Assembly: GCF_009828925.2 (NCBI RefSeq)
Contig: NZ_WUTY02000001.1
Span: forward strand, 4,928,492-4,992,491
DNA: 64,000 nucleotides
Origin: Methylicorpusculum oleiharenae
GTDB lineage: Bacteria > Pseudomonadota > Gammaproteobacteria > Methylococcales > Methylomonadaceae
Direction: 5' to 3'
Numbering within the stretch: position 1 is the first letter of the stretch; each line of letters begins with the position of its first letter. Shown here one piece after another: positions 56,584 to 64,000 of this stretch. The notes under the pieces are model-generated. The model saw only the letters and a program-made list of their open reading frames with translations. It was not told the DNA's origin and did no database searches. The translations under genes were made by a program, and so were the position numbers.

Positions 56584-58071
56584 TCAAGGGTAAGCGCTGT
56601 GTTTGCGTTCCATTCGCCGGATAAATTCTTCCATAATAATGCGGTATAAATCATCTCCCAGATACAAGTCTTCAACACCACTGTCGATACTGGGATTATC
56701 ATTGATTTCTATGATGACAGTTCGTTCGCCTACCTGCTTTAAATCTACACCGTAAAGGCCATCACCAATTAACTTGACTGCCTTGGTCGCTGTTTTAATG
56801 ACTTCCTTGGGGACTTCGTGAATCGCCATAGTCGCAAAACCGCCGCTTTTTTCCAGGAGTTTGCCGCTGCTGTGGTTATAAATTTGCCAATGTCCGCGCG
56901 CCATAAAATATTTGCAGGCGTAAATCGGGCGATAATTGAGAAAACCGATACGCCAGTCATAGTCCGTCAAGACATACTCCTGAAGCAGCAAGATGGCGGA
57001 TTCTTTGAACAATTCCTGACAGTGTTGCACCAAATCGGCACGATTATGCGCTTTGACTACGCCGCGTGAAAATGAGCCATGGGGAATTTTTAACACAACG
57101 GGATAACTGAACATCTGCTCCAGCGCGTCAAAATCCATCTCCTTGTTACGCAGCAGCAATTCCGTTTTTGGAGTCTCCACACTATGGGTAGCGAACAAAT
57201 CGGCCAAAAAGACCTTGTTGGCGCATTTCAAAATGGAGTCCGGATCATCCATGACCACAAGTCCCTCACTCTCCGCGTGCTTGGCAAAACGATAAGTGTA
57301 ATGATTGATTGCTGTGGTTTCCCGAATAAACAGAGCATCATATTCCGGCAATCTAGCGAAATCATGTTTATTGATGATATCGATATCGACGCCTAATTCA
57401 TTGCCAACCCTGATAAAGTTTTTAATCGCTTTGCTGTCACTGGGAGGCAGTTCTTCCTCGGTATTACACAAGATTGCCATATCAAAACGATAGCGTTTGC
57501 GGGACTTGGGTTTACGCCAGATTTTACGGCTGAAGGCATCAATTGCCGAAGCAAATTGGTTTTGTTCATCTTCCGATAATGAAGCTAAATTCCCAGGATC
57601 AATACCGGTAATTTCCCAACGCAATGTGCGCTTAAAATCAACCTCAAGGATAGGACACGGATAAAACTTGAAAAGCCTGCGCGCCATTTTTTCCAAAGGC
57701 GGATAGCAAGTCTTGCCGAAAAAAATTTTGATCTTCAGTTCTTCGGCTTCAGCCTGACCGCATTTTTCAAGATGCTTGCCCAGATATTTATCAAGATCAT
57801 TATCGTACAAGCGGTAATAATGATGATTGGCAAGATCGTTGATACTGCGAATGGAGGGAATAACGCGCTGCCCTCTCGCTTCTGCCAGCAAAGAACAATA
57901 GTACCCGGTACCCAAATAGTCGTAATCGCGGCAAAGATTGATCACCTGCGCGCGATGCTGCATTTTTTTATTTTGTAGCGAAAGATAATCTTCGACCGTA
58001 ATCAGGTCGCTACTTGGAAAATAAGGAGCCCAATCCTGAAGATGGTCGACAACGATATAAAGTGAATGCAT
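56584..58071 (-). CDS. RimK-type ATP-grasp ligase
   Basis: 495 residues from the ATG at 58071, which gives the characteristic MHSLYIVVDHLQDWAPYFPS beginning of long RimK-family proteins. N-terminal preATP-grasp region, then an ATP-grasp domain with FSYPVVLKIPHGSFSRGVVK (phosphate-binding loop), FDMAILCN, and catalytic VDLKQVGERTVIIEINDNPSID. It should couple an amino acid to an acceptor carboxylate. RimK itself adds Glu to ribosomal S6, but this longer family with GNAT/C39 and DUF2817 partners is distinct, and its target is unknown. Confidence 0.87.
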   Translation of the reverse strand: MHSLYIVVDHLQDWAPYFPSSDLITVEDYLSLQNKKMQHRAQVINLCRDYDYLGTGYYCSLLAEARGQRVIPSIRSINDLANHHYYRLYDNDLDKYLGKHLEKCGQAEAEELKIKIFFGKTCYPPLEKMARRLFKFYPCPILEVDFKRTLRWEITGIDPGNLASLSEDEQNQFASAIDAFSRKIWRKPKSRKRYRFDMAILCNTEEELPPSDSKAIKNFIRVGNELGVDIDIINKHDFARLPEYDALFIRETTAINHYTYRFAKHAESEGLVVMDDPDSILKCANKVFLADLFATHSVETPKTELLLRNKEMDFDALEQMFSYPVVLKIPHGSFSRGVVKAHNRADLVQHCQELFKESAILLLQEYVLTDYDWRIGFLNYRPIYACKYFMARGHWQIYNHSSGKLLEKSGGFATMAIHEVPKEVIKTATKAVKLIGDGLYGVDLKQVGERTVIIEINDNPSIDSGVEDLYLGDDLYRIIMEEFIRRMERKHSAYP

Positions 58072-58264
58072 GACGGATGGAAAAGGATGAAAAGATGAGA
58101 GAACGAGAAAACAGTAGATCAAAACTAAATGAAGCGGCGCTTAATATTTCACCCCTAAAACAAGGCGTCTTTGCTTGCTTTGATATTGCTTGTTGCCGCA
58201 TTGCAAAGAATTCAGAGTGAAGATTAGCGCGGCTTACAAACACGAAGTAACACTTTACCTGAAA

Positions 58265-58618
58265 TCAGGAAAAAAGCTTTTCCCTGAAAATAAAAAAAAC
58301 AGCACCCATGATACAAAGCGCCGCCCACAGATAATCCAGTTTTAAAGGCTCTTTCATATAAAAAAATGCAAAAGGCACAAATACAGACAAGGTAACGACC
58401 TCCTGCATTATTTTCAGCTGACCTATGTTGAGTGTCTGATAACCGATCCGGTTGGCAGGCACTTGCAGCATATACTCGAATAGAGCTATACCCCAGCTTA
58501 TAACTGCCGCCCAAAGCCAGGGTTTGTCATTGAGTTCTTTAAGATGGGCATACCAGGCAAAAGTCATGAACACGTTGCTGCAGACCAGCAAGAAAATAGA
58601 AACAAATACGGGATTCAT
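58265..58618 (-). CDS. DUF486 (DMT-like) small membrane protein
   Basis: 117 residues from the ATG at 58618, giving MNPVFVSIFLLVCSNVFMT. Four transmembrane segments in a small-multidrug-resistance-like layout, with the conserved TFAWYAHL and EYMLQVPANRIGYQTLNIGQLKIMQEV motifs of DUF486. Related proteins transport small molecules, but this one is uncharacterised. Longer starts upstream are not conserved. Confidence 0.85.
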   Translation of the reverse strand: MNPVFVSIFLLVCSNVFMTFAWYAHLKELNDKPWLWAAVISWGIALFEYMLQVPANRIGYQTLNIGQLKIMQEVVTLSVFVPFAFFYMKEPLKLDYLWAALCIMGAVFFIFREKLFS

Positions 58619-58695
58619 AAAAAAACAGTGAGGGCTTATAGAGTGAGCATTCAAGCATTAAACCCGCTTATGTTCAAGTAGCAGCATTTTTACCA

Positions 58696-58842
58696 GCAAT
58701 TCCCAATTTGATGATAAAAAAGCTTGGAGGATATCGGCACCAAAGAAGCTGCCGTCAAGCCCCCATGGATGTGTCTACGGCATTCCTTGCAAGGCTTACG
58801 TCAACCTTCAAAGCCACATTAAAAATTCAAACTGGGAATTGC
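58696..58842 (+). repeat. Dispersed TIR repeat (copy C)
   Basis: Starts AGCAATTCCCAATTTGATGA and ends TTCAAACTGGGAATTGCC, so the ends form inverted repeats of about 15 bases with few mismatches. Interior GCTGCCGTCAAGCCCCC, GTCTACGGCATTCC and CAAGGCTTACG match copy D closely. It lies between the DUF486 gene and the alpha-glutamate-ligase-like gene. Confidence 0.75.
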
Positions 58843-58860
58843 CGGAGTCGATATCGTTAC

Positions 58861-59838
58861 TTATAAAGCCTGACTGTTTTGGGTCTGCCGATAAATAGAT
58901 TTGGCCAGTTTGACCCGTTCTTCCGGTGACGAGGGAATAGACTTGATTTTCTCTACCGCTTCAAGTCTGGGCAGCAAGCCCTGTTTATTGGCTAATTGAA
59001 TGCTGAGCCCGGGACGTGCGTTGATTTCCAGCATCAATGGCCCTAATTTCGAATCCAGCACAATATCGACGCCGATATAACCCAGTGAAACCAGTTCTCG
59101 GCAACCTGCTGACAGTAACAAGATGTTATCCCAGCCGGGAATTTCGAGATGATTGATGGTATGTCCCGAATCCGGATGCGCATCAATCAAATCATGATGC
59201 CATACGCCGCCGGTCGTTCGCCCGCTAGCCATATCAATACCCACACCGATAGCGCCTTGATGCAAATTGGCTTTACCGTCAGACATTCTAGTCGGTAGAC
59301 GCAGCATGGACATCACTGGAATGCCTTGAAAAACAATGGTACGAATATCCGGAACCCCCTGGTAACTGACTTGTTCAAAAACCGGGTCAAAATCAACCCG
59401 ATATTCAATCAAGGCGACATCGGGCTGCCCCCCCAGACTGTACATGCCGCTGAGAATATTCGAAATGTGGTGATCAACCTCGGATTTGGTCAATAAAGCG
59501 CCATTCAGCTTCCTGCAGCCTTCCTTGCTCCGACCCTTGATGATCAATATTCCTTCGCCGCCACTGCCGTGCGCAGGCTTGATGACGAATTCACTGTAAG
59601 GCGCCAATATTTCAGTTAATTGAGCCACCTGATATTCGGCTTCTATCACTGCATACAGCGCTGGGACTGCAATGCCTGCCTGTTGAGCCAGTTTTTTGGT
59701 GCGTAATTTATCATCGACCAGCGGATAAAATTTCCGTTGATTGTATTTGAGAATGTAATCACCGTTGCGCTGATTCATCCCCAACAAGCCCAGTTCCCGC
59801 AAGCGTTTAGAGGGATTTAACAGATTTTTCCAGAGCAT
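58861..59838 (-). CDS. Alpha-L-glutamate-ligase-like ATP-grasp protein
   Basis: Ligase of the ATP-grasp family known as alpha-L-glutamate-ligase-related. It has the phosphate-binding loop FVIKPAHGSGGEGILII, a DIVLDSKLGPLMLEINARPGLSIQ catalytic end and a conserved RLRELGLLGMNQRNGDYI start. The ATG at 59838 follows a TTG at 59844; both overlap or touch the stop of the upstream 7TM gene. About 325 residues. Probably adds an amino acid to a membrane-associated acceptor (inference). Confidence 0.87.
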   Translation of the reverse strand: MLWKNLLNPSKRLRELGLLGMNQRNGDYILKYNQRKFYPLVDDKLRTKKLAQQAGIAVPALYAVIEAEYQVAQLTEILAPYSEFVIKPAHGSGGEGILIIKGRSKEGCRKLNGALLTKSEVDHHISNILSGMYSLGGQPDVALIEYRVDFDPVFEQVSYQGVPDIRTIVFQGIPVMSMLRLPTRMSDGKANLHQGAIGVGIDMASGRTTGGVWHHDLIDAHPDSGHTINHLEIPGWDNILLLSAGCRELVSLGYIGVDIVLDSKLGPLMLEINARPGLSIQLANKQGLLPRLEAVEKIKSIPSSPEERVKLAKSIYRQTQNSQAL

Positions 59839-59840
59839 GA

Positions 59841-61367
59841 TCAATTACCCTTCACAATCACTGATCTGAACCGCCATAATTCAGAAATCCGGTAACCGGT
59901 GTAACGGCCTAACCATAACGTGAATGCCAGAAGCATGAATAAAAGCTCAGGGAAAACGAACATCAAATGCTCAAGATATTCGTTAGTCATTAACAAGTAG
60001 CTGATTGACGCTACAAAAAGACTACCGGCACATTGCTGTAACGATTCACCGGCGCCATGCTCCTCCCAAACCAAGGACATCCGTTCGATAGTCATCGCAA
60101 TAATGACCATGGGAAATAGAGCTACGGACAAACCACGGTCAATGCCCAGCTTATGACTCAACAAACTGACGAAGGTCATCAGAATAATAACGATGATCAA
60201 AACTGCAGCCAGACGAGGCACCAGCAACAAGCGCAAGTACTCCAGGTAGAACCGGATCATTAAACCCAAAGCCAACAGCAGACAGAACAAGGCCAGCCCC
60301 CAGGCTAATTCGGTTTCTCTGAATGCCATGGCAATAAGAATTGGCATAAAGGTACCGAATGTTTTAAGTCCGACGATATTACGCAGCAACACGATCAACA
60401 AAACGCCAACCGGCATCATAATCAGGATACGGTAGACATTTTGCGTTTGAACAGGAAGGTTAAACAACGAAAACTCCATCAACGGACCGTTGATAATACC
60501 GGCCCGTTGCTGAGTTACAGCGGTCATCCCGCGCGATTGTTTATAAATAGAAAAGTCGACGTTGGCCGATTTACCTCCGCTGACATCCAGCAAAGGCTTA
60601 TCGCCGTATTTCCAGAGCACCGCATTGGAAGGAAAGCCGGATTCGCCTGTTTTAGGATTAAACGTCACCCATCGCTCGCCGGAATAGACTTGCAGCCAGG
60701 GAACTAATCGGCTGTGACGGGCGCCATCGGACAATATCAACAGATTGACTTGCCGGGAGGGGATACGAGCACCCTGCAGAATACTGATGATCCGGCTGAC
60801 CCAGGCCTCTGACGTGGCCGCGTCTTTACGTAACAATTTGACATTCTCATCAGAATCAGCCGCATTAAGCCTCTGCAACAACTCATGAGTAAATGATTTT
60901 GTATCGGCTGACTTATTTCTGACTTGCTCCAGCAGAGCCGTTAATGCAGTCCTCATGATTTCAGGGTATTCCTGCTCGCCGGGATAGACCACATTTTTAT
61001 CTTTGAATTCCGGTGTTTCGCCCGGGATCAATTGCATCCGGTAATACAGCGTTTGATCATTTTGAGAACGTCGAATCGCCCACTGGGCAACGCGATTAAG
61101 GTCATCATTTTCTAATGTCAAACCGTACCGGCCTGACACAAAATTCTCATCCAGAACCACAAAACCCGGTACTTGCTTGGGCAGCATCATGCTGACTTTT
61201 GAAGGACCGGCAGTTCTTTTGTAAGTGACTTTTGCCTCGATAGTCCAAAGTTCAGACTCTTGAACCGGCAGCAAAGGGAGTTTAAGTTCAGTGACTTTGT
61301 AATAACAAATTGATGCGCTCACTAGAATTAACAGTGTCGCCAACAGATTTACATGTAAGTTTTTCAA
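59841..61367 (-). CDS. Inactive-transglutaminase domain / 7TM protein
   Basis: 508 residues: an N-terminal membrane helix (3-22), a periplasmic transglutaminase-like domain (about 160-260) including SGERWVTFNPKTGESGFPSNAV but with no convincing catalytic Cys-His pair, and a C-terminal block of about seven transmembrane helices (roughly 315-495). This architecture (inactive transglutaminase plus 7TM) is a known companion of glutamate-ligase-like ATP-grasp genes and retropepsin-like proteases; both are beside it. It probably detects or presents the modified product at the membrane. Confidence 0.86.
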   Translation of the reverse strand: MKNLHVNLLATLLILVSASICYYKVTELKLPLLPVQESELWTIEAKVTYKRTAGPSKVSMMLPKQVPGFVVLDENFVSGRYGLTLENDDLNRVAQWAIRRSQNDQTLYYRMQLIPGETPEFKDKNVVYPGEQEYPEIMRTALTALLEQVRNKSADTKSFTHELLQRLNAADSDENVKLLRKDAATSEAWVSRIISILQGARIPSRQVNLLILSDGARHSRLVPWLQVYSGERWVTFNPKTGESGFPSNAVLWKYGDKPLLDVSGGKSANVDFSIYKQSRGMTAVTQQRAGIINGPLMEFSLFNLPVQTQNVYRILIMMPVGVLLIVLLRNIVGLKTFGTFMPILIAMAFRETELAWGLALFCLLLALGLMIRFYLEYLRLLLVPRLAAVLIIVIILMTFVSLLSHKLGIDRGLSVALFPMVIIAMTIERMSLVWEEHGAGESLQQCAGSLFVASISYLLMTNEYLEHLMFVFPELLFMLLAFTLWLGRYTGYRISELWRFRSVIVKGN

Positions 61368-61424
61368 ATTTTCCGCCGCGCTTTTCTTAAGAAATGTAGC
61401 AATGAGTCCACTTTGCTGCTTGAT

Positions 61425-61985
61425 TTACTTTTCACTGGGTTCGCCAGCCAGTTCTGGACTGCAAACAAGCTCTTTCAACATAGGTGAGTGGACATGTTTA
61501 TCTGAAGAATCAACCAGCACATTATTGCTAAGAAACTGCCTGCCCAACAAAACGGGATAAATATAATTTGACCGGTTGGCCAATGTGAATTCGGTCGTGT
61601 AGTAATGTCCGTACATACAAAAACTCAATTCAACTACGGATCGCCTGACAGATTCGAGTTTATGTCTTTTTATCAATACCGTTCTTGCCAAAGGCCTTTC
61701 AACAACCTGTCTTTTCTTGGCATTTTTTTTATAGCTTTCAGGCAGCGTGAATCTGACCCACGTTTTACCGTCCCGTTCAAAACGTTTAATATTTTCAGCA
61801 TGGATGGAGGAAGTCTTAGCGCCTGTGTCCAGTTTGGCTCTTAGATGAGTTTGCCCCTCCTCAAAAATAACGTTTTCAACCCAGCCGGCGGCAATTTTCT
61901 GATTACCATGACCGGCAAAAGCAAGCTGACCCGTCACCAATAAAAACGCGCACAGAAAAACGCTGAACAAAAAATTAATTTTCAT
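61425..61985 (-). CDS. Retropepsin-like protease (DUF785)
   Basis: 186-residue periplasmic protease of the retropepsin-like family often annotated as ATP-dependent zinc protease. A signal peptide (residues 1-24, ending LAFA) precedes the domain. The catalytic aspartate is D53 in LRAKLDTGAKTSSI, with a single DTGA motif implying it works as a dimer. FLSNNVLVDSSDK follows near the end. First gene of the amidoligase cluster that continues with the 7TM protein and the glutamate-ligase-like enzyme. Confidence 0.86.
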   Translation of the reverse strand: MKINFLFSVFLCAFLLVTGQLAFAGHGNQKIAAGWVENVIFEEGQTHLRAKLDTGAKTSSIHAENIKRFERDGKTWVRFTLPESYKKNAKKRQVVERPLARTVLIKRHKLESVRRSVVELSFCMYGHYYTTEFTLANRSNYIYPVLLGRQFLSNNVLVDSSDKHVHSPMLKELVCSPELAGEPSEK

Positions 61986-62429
61986 GTGTGGAAAAATATA
62001 GCATTGGAGTATTAAAAATATCAGATTGGCCTTATCTGCTGACCAACCTGCAAAAAGCGCCCATTTTAACCCGCTTCAGCAATTACCGTATAGCTTTGTA
62101 GCCACCAGGATTTTGTTTTTGGAAACATCAAAAACCTGTACTGAACAGTTTATACTCTCCACTTATAAAAAAATGATTGCGTCCATGTTTAACCCGCAAG
62201 TCCCAGTTTGATGCTAAAAAAGGGTAGGAGTAAGCTTTTCGGGGATGTCGGCAACAGGAATGCTGCCGTCAAGCCCCCTGGGATGAGTCTACGGCGTTCC
62301 GCGCAAGGCTTACGCAAACCCTCAAAATCACATTATAAGTTCAAACTGGGAATTGCTGATGTTCAACTAAAAACACATCAACTGATAAATTTAACGTAAT
62401 TGTTATAAAAAACCACTTTAGGATTCCGT
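61986..62429. other. Divergent region with TIR repeat
   Basis: About 440 bases between the retropepsin-like gene (minus) and the DevB-like gene (plus). It carries copy D of the repeat at 62195-62356 and an AGGAT ribosome-binding site just before the GTG start at 62430. Two open frames of about 60 codons overlap the repeat and are not credible genes. Confidence 0.6.
62195..62356 (+). repeat. Dispersed TIR repeat (copy D, most complete)
   Basis: Left end CAAGTCCCAGTTTGATG, right end CAAACTGGGAATTGCT; these pair over about 14 bases. The interior has AAAGGGTAGGAGTAAGC, the GCTGCCGTCAAGCCCCC block, GTCTACGGCGTTCC and CAAGGCTTACGCAA. It aligns nearly base for base with copy C across the middle and is the longest of the four. 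Confidence 0.78.
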
Positions 62430-63344
62430 GTGCCTTTCTCGAAAAAAGTTTTACCCTTTTCGGCTTTGTTGTTGATCAGCCTGATCTGTCAGGCTGCGAA
62501 TGATCAAATTAGTGCATCGCCTGCCGTGGCTGCTGACAAGGTTTCAGGCATAGGCGCTTTAGGCAGAATTGAGCCGCGTTCGCGGGTTATTCGGATATCT
62601 CATAATGTCGGCCCCGAGGGATCACAAGTCCTTGATCTGATGTTTAATGAAGGCGAGCAGGTCCCGAAGAATAGCGTATTGGCAGTTTTGGCGGATCGCC
62701 CTCAGCGAGAGGCTGAGTATAGAGCAGCACAAGCAACCGGCAGTGAACTCACGGCGAAATTGGCCAGAGAACAGATCAATTTGGCTTTTAACGAAAAAGA
62801 ATACCAACGCTATCAGACGCTATCAGAACAAGCCTCCGCCAGCCTTTCTTTAAAAGACGAAAAAAAACGGGATTACGAGCAATCCAAAGTATTGATTAAA
62901 CAAATTGAGGCTGAAATCGAACGGAATCAAGCCGACCAGGCAATCGCCAAAGCTATTCTCGGAAATACAGTTATTCGCGCACCGATAGCAGGCACTGTAT
63001 TGAAAATTCATACGCGTCCGGGAGAAAAAATAGATGATGACGGGCTTTTGGAAATGGCGGATTTATCAGACCTGGATGTGGTTGCGGAAGTGTATGAGAG
63101 TGACTTTCCCCGAATTCGCACCGGCCAAAAAGCAACGGTGCAAATCGACGGTTTCTCTATTACTTATGAAGCAGAAGTCAGGGAACTCGGATTCTTGGTC
63201 AAAAAAAATGATTTGAACGATACCGACCCCTTAGCCGACAGAGACAACCGAACCATAGAGGTTAGACTCAGTTTAAACGCCCAAACAGCCAACGACTTGA
63301 AACACCAGATTTACCGGCAAGTCAAAATCCGTTTTCAACCCTAG
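62430..63344 (+). CDS. Membrane-fusion protein of a DevBCA-type ABC exporter
   Basis: 304-residue periplasmic adaptor of the HlyD/DevB family. Start GTG at 62430 with AGGA upstream. A signal peptide or anchor (residues 5-22) is followed by the two lipoyl halves (GIGALGRIEPRSRVIRIS and GTVLKIHTRPGEKIDDDGLLEM) around a coiled-coil hairpin (about 75-175), and a beta-barrel domain. It would link an inner-membrane ABC transporter to an outer-membrane channel. The permease gene begins 6 bases later. Confidence 0.88.
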   Translation: MPFSKKVLPFSALLLISLICQAANDQISASPAVAADKVSGIGALGRIEPRSRVIRISHNVGPEGSQVLDLMFNEGEQVPKNSVLAVLADRPQREAEYRAAQATGSELTAKLAREQINLAFNEKEYQRYQTLSEQASASLSLKDEKKRDYEQSKVLIKQIEAEIERNQADQAIAKAILGNTVIRAPIAGTVLKIHTRPGEKIDDDGLLEMADLSDLDVVAEVYESDFPRIRTGQKATVQIDGFSITYEAEVRELGFLVKKNDLNDTDPLADRDNRTIEVRLSLNAQTANDLKHQIYRQVKIRFQP

Positions 63345-63350
63345 CTGGCC

Positions 63351-64000
63351 ATGAATCCCTTCAATTACTTTTATTTTCCTGGCCGTCTGGCCTGGAGACA
63401 GCTGGTTTTCGATAAAACAAAACTCTTTGCTGCCATTTGCGGAGTCTTGTTTGCGTGTGTGCTGGTTTTTATGCAACTGGGATTTAAAGATTCGCTCTAC
63501 AACAGCGCCGCGTCAGCGCCATTGAAGATGAATGGAGATTTGTTCCTGATGCATAAACAAACCGAGGCGATGTGGCGACCCACCCGGTTCAACCGCAGTG
63601 AGCTGATGCGAACCCTAGGTCATCCGGATGTTGACAGCGCCTACCCCATGTATTTATCGCTGGCCCAGTTTAAAAATATCGAGACACAAACCAAAAGAAC
63701 ACTGATGGTCTACGGTTACGATCCGGATGCGGATCTGCTGGCTGTTGAGGCCATTATCGAAAAACGCACCGAACTGCGACTTAAAGATACGGCTTTATTT
63801 GACGAATCATCCCGTCCTGAGTTTGGTCCGATGCGAGCTCTTTTGGATGCCGGTAAAAACAGCACCGAAATCAATGACTATAAATTGAACATTATTGGCC
63901 TGTTCCGGCTGGGTGTTTCGTTTGCCGCAGACGGTAATGTGATGACCAGCGATCAAAATTTTCTGCGTATTTTTGCCGACCGCAGGGCTGATCAGATCGA
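63351..64000 (+). CDS. DevC-type ABC exporter permease, 5' part
   Basis: Partial gene running off the window. The N-terminus (RLAWRQLVFDKTKLFAAICG, then a hydrophobic VLFACVLVFMQLGF segment) and the periplasmic extension that follows match the DevC/MacB-like permease pattern. At 216 codons it is about half of a typical DevC. The ATPase (DevA) would be expected next. Confidence 0.88.
   Translation, partial: MNPFNYFYFPGRLAWRQLVFDKTKLFAAICGVLFACVLVFMQLGFKDSLYNSAASAPLKMNGDLFLMHKQTEAMWRPTRFNRSELMRTLGHPDVDSAYPMYLSLAQFKNIETQTKRTLMVYGYDPDADLLAVEAIIEKRTELRLKDTALFDESSRPEFGPMRALLDAGKNSTEINDYKLNIIGLFRLGVSFAADGNVMTSDQNFLRIFADRRADQI

Overview
The window reads as a chromosomal segment of a Gram-negative gammaproteobacterium. 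The evidence is a polar-flagellum cluster under FleQ/FleSR-type sigma-54 control, lipoproteins with classical lipoboxes, and housekeeping genes (mutM, rsfS, nadD, proA, radA, ppk, def, fbp) whose closest forms by motif and length are gammaproteobacterial. A Methylococcales-type methanotroph is my best guess from overall gene style and repeat content. No methane-oxidation gene is present, so that is only an inference.

Layout. 0-6 kb: mutM, then proA-nadD-rsfS on the minus strand, a DUF3465 protein and an ABC1/UbiB-type kinase. 5.7-17.3 kb: a minus-strand flagellar block, fleQ-type regulator, fleS-fleR two-component pair, then fliE-F-G-H-I-J-K. A good -24/-12 promoter lies just before fliE and a weaker one before fleS. 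17.8-22.9 kb: a CNNM/CBS membrane protein, a tandem-FHA protein plus PilZ protein, radA, and a LuxR-type regulator with a degenerate receiver. 22.9-31 kb: a membrane-fused spermidine-synthase-like protein, a phosphotransferase, and a tight PLP-enzyme/methyltransferase/ppk/def operon.

31-41 kb is the accessory island. It holds a type I restriction-modification locus (hsdM, hsdS, hsdR) with two toxin-antitoxin modules between hsdM and hsdS (RHH/GNAT and UPF0175/PIN). A RAYT transposase with REP palindromes sits between hsdS and hsdR. One REP pair separates two copies of the hsdS 5' end, and hsdR is split by one extra A in an A5 tract. 41-52 kb: fbp, a MOSC protein, a signal-less GH46-like protein, an LprI-like lipoprotein and a DUF2235 (Tle1-like) hydrolase, then a class V aminotransferase, a lytic transglycosylase, a flavodoxin of HemG type and a second fused spermidine-synthase-like protein.

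52-62 kb: a rubredoxin, a DUF3530 protein, a 54-residue membrane peptide overlapping a gamma-glutamylcyclotransferase, then two ATP-grasp amidoligase clusters in a row. The first is a GNAT/C39 fusion, a DUF2817 peptidase and a RimK-type ligase. The second is a retropepsin-like protease, an inactive-transglutaminase/7TM protein and a glutamate-ligase-like ATP-grasp. Together they look like machinery for making, sensing and trimming amide-linked amino-acid or peptide tags, and this is the most interesting system here. The window ends in a DevB/DevC-type ABC exporter whose permease runs off the edge.

Four related copies of a roughly 130-160 bp repeat with terminal inverted repeats (3.8, 42.3, 58.7 and 62.2 kb) look like a small non-autonomous element family. 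No rRNA, tRNA or CRISPR array was recognised.
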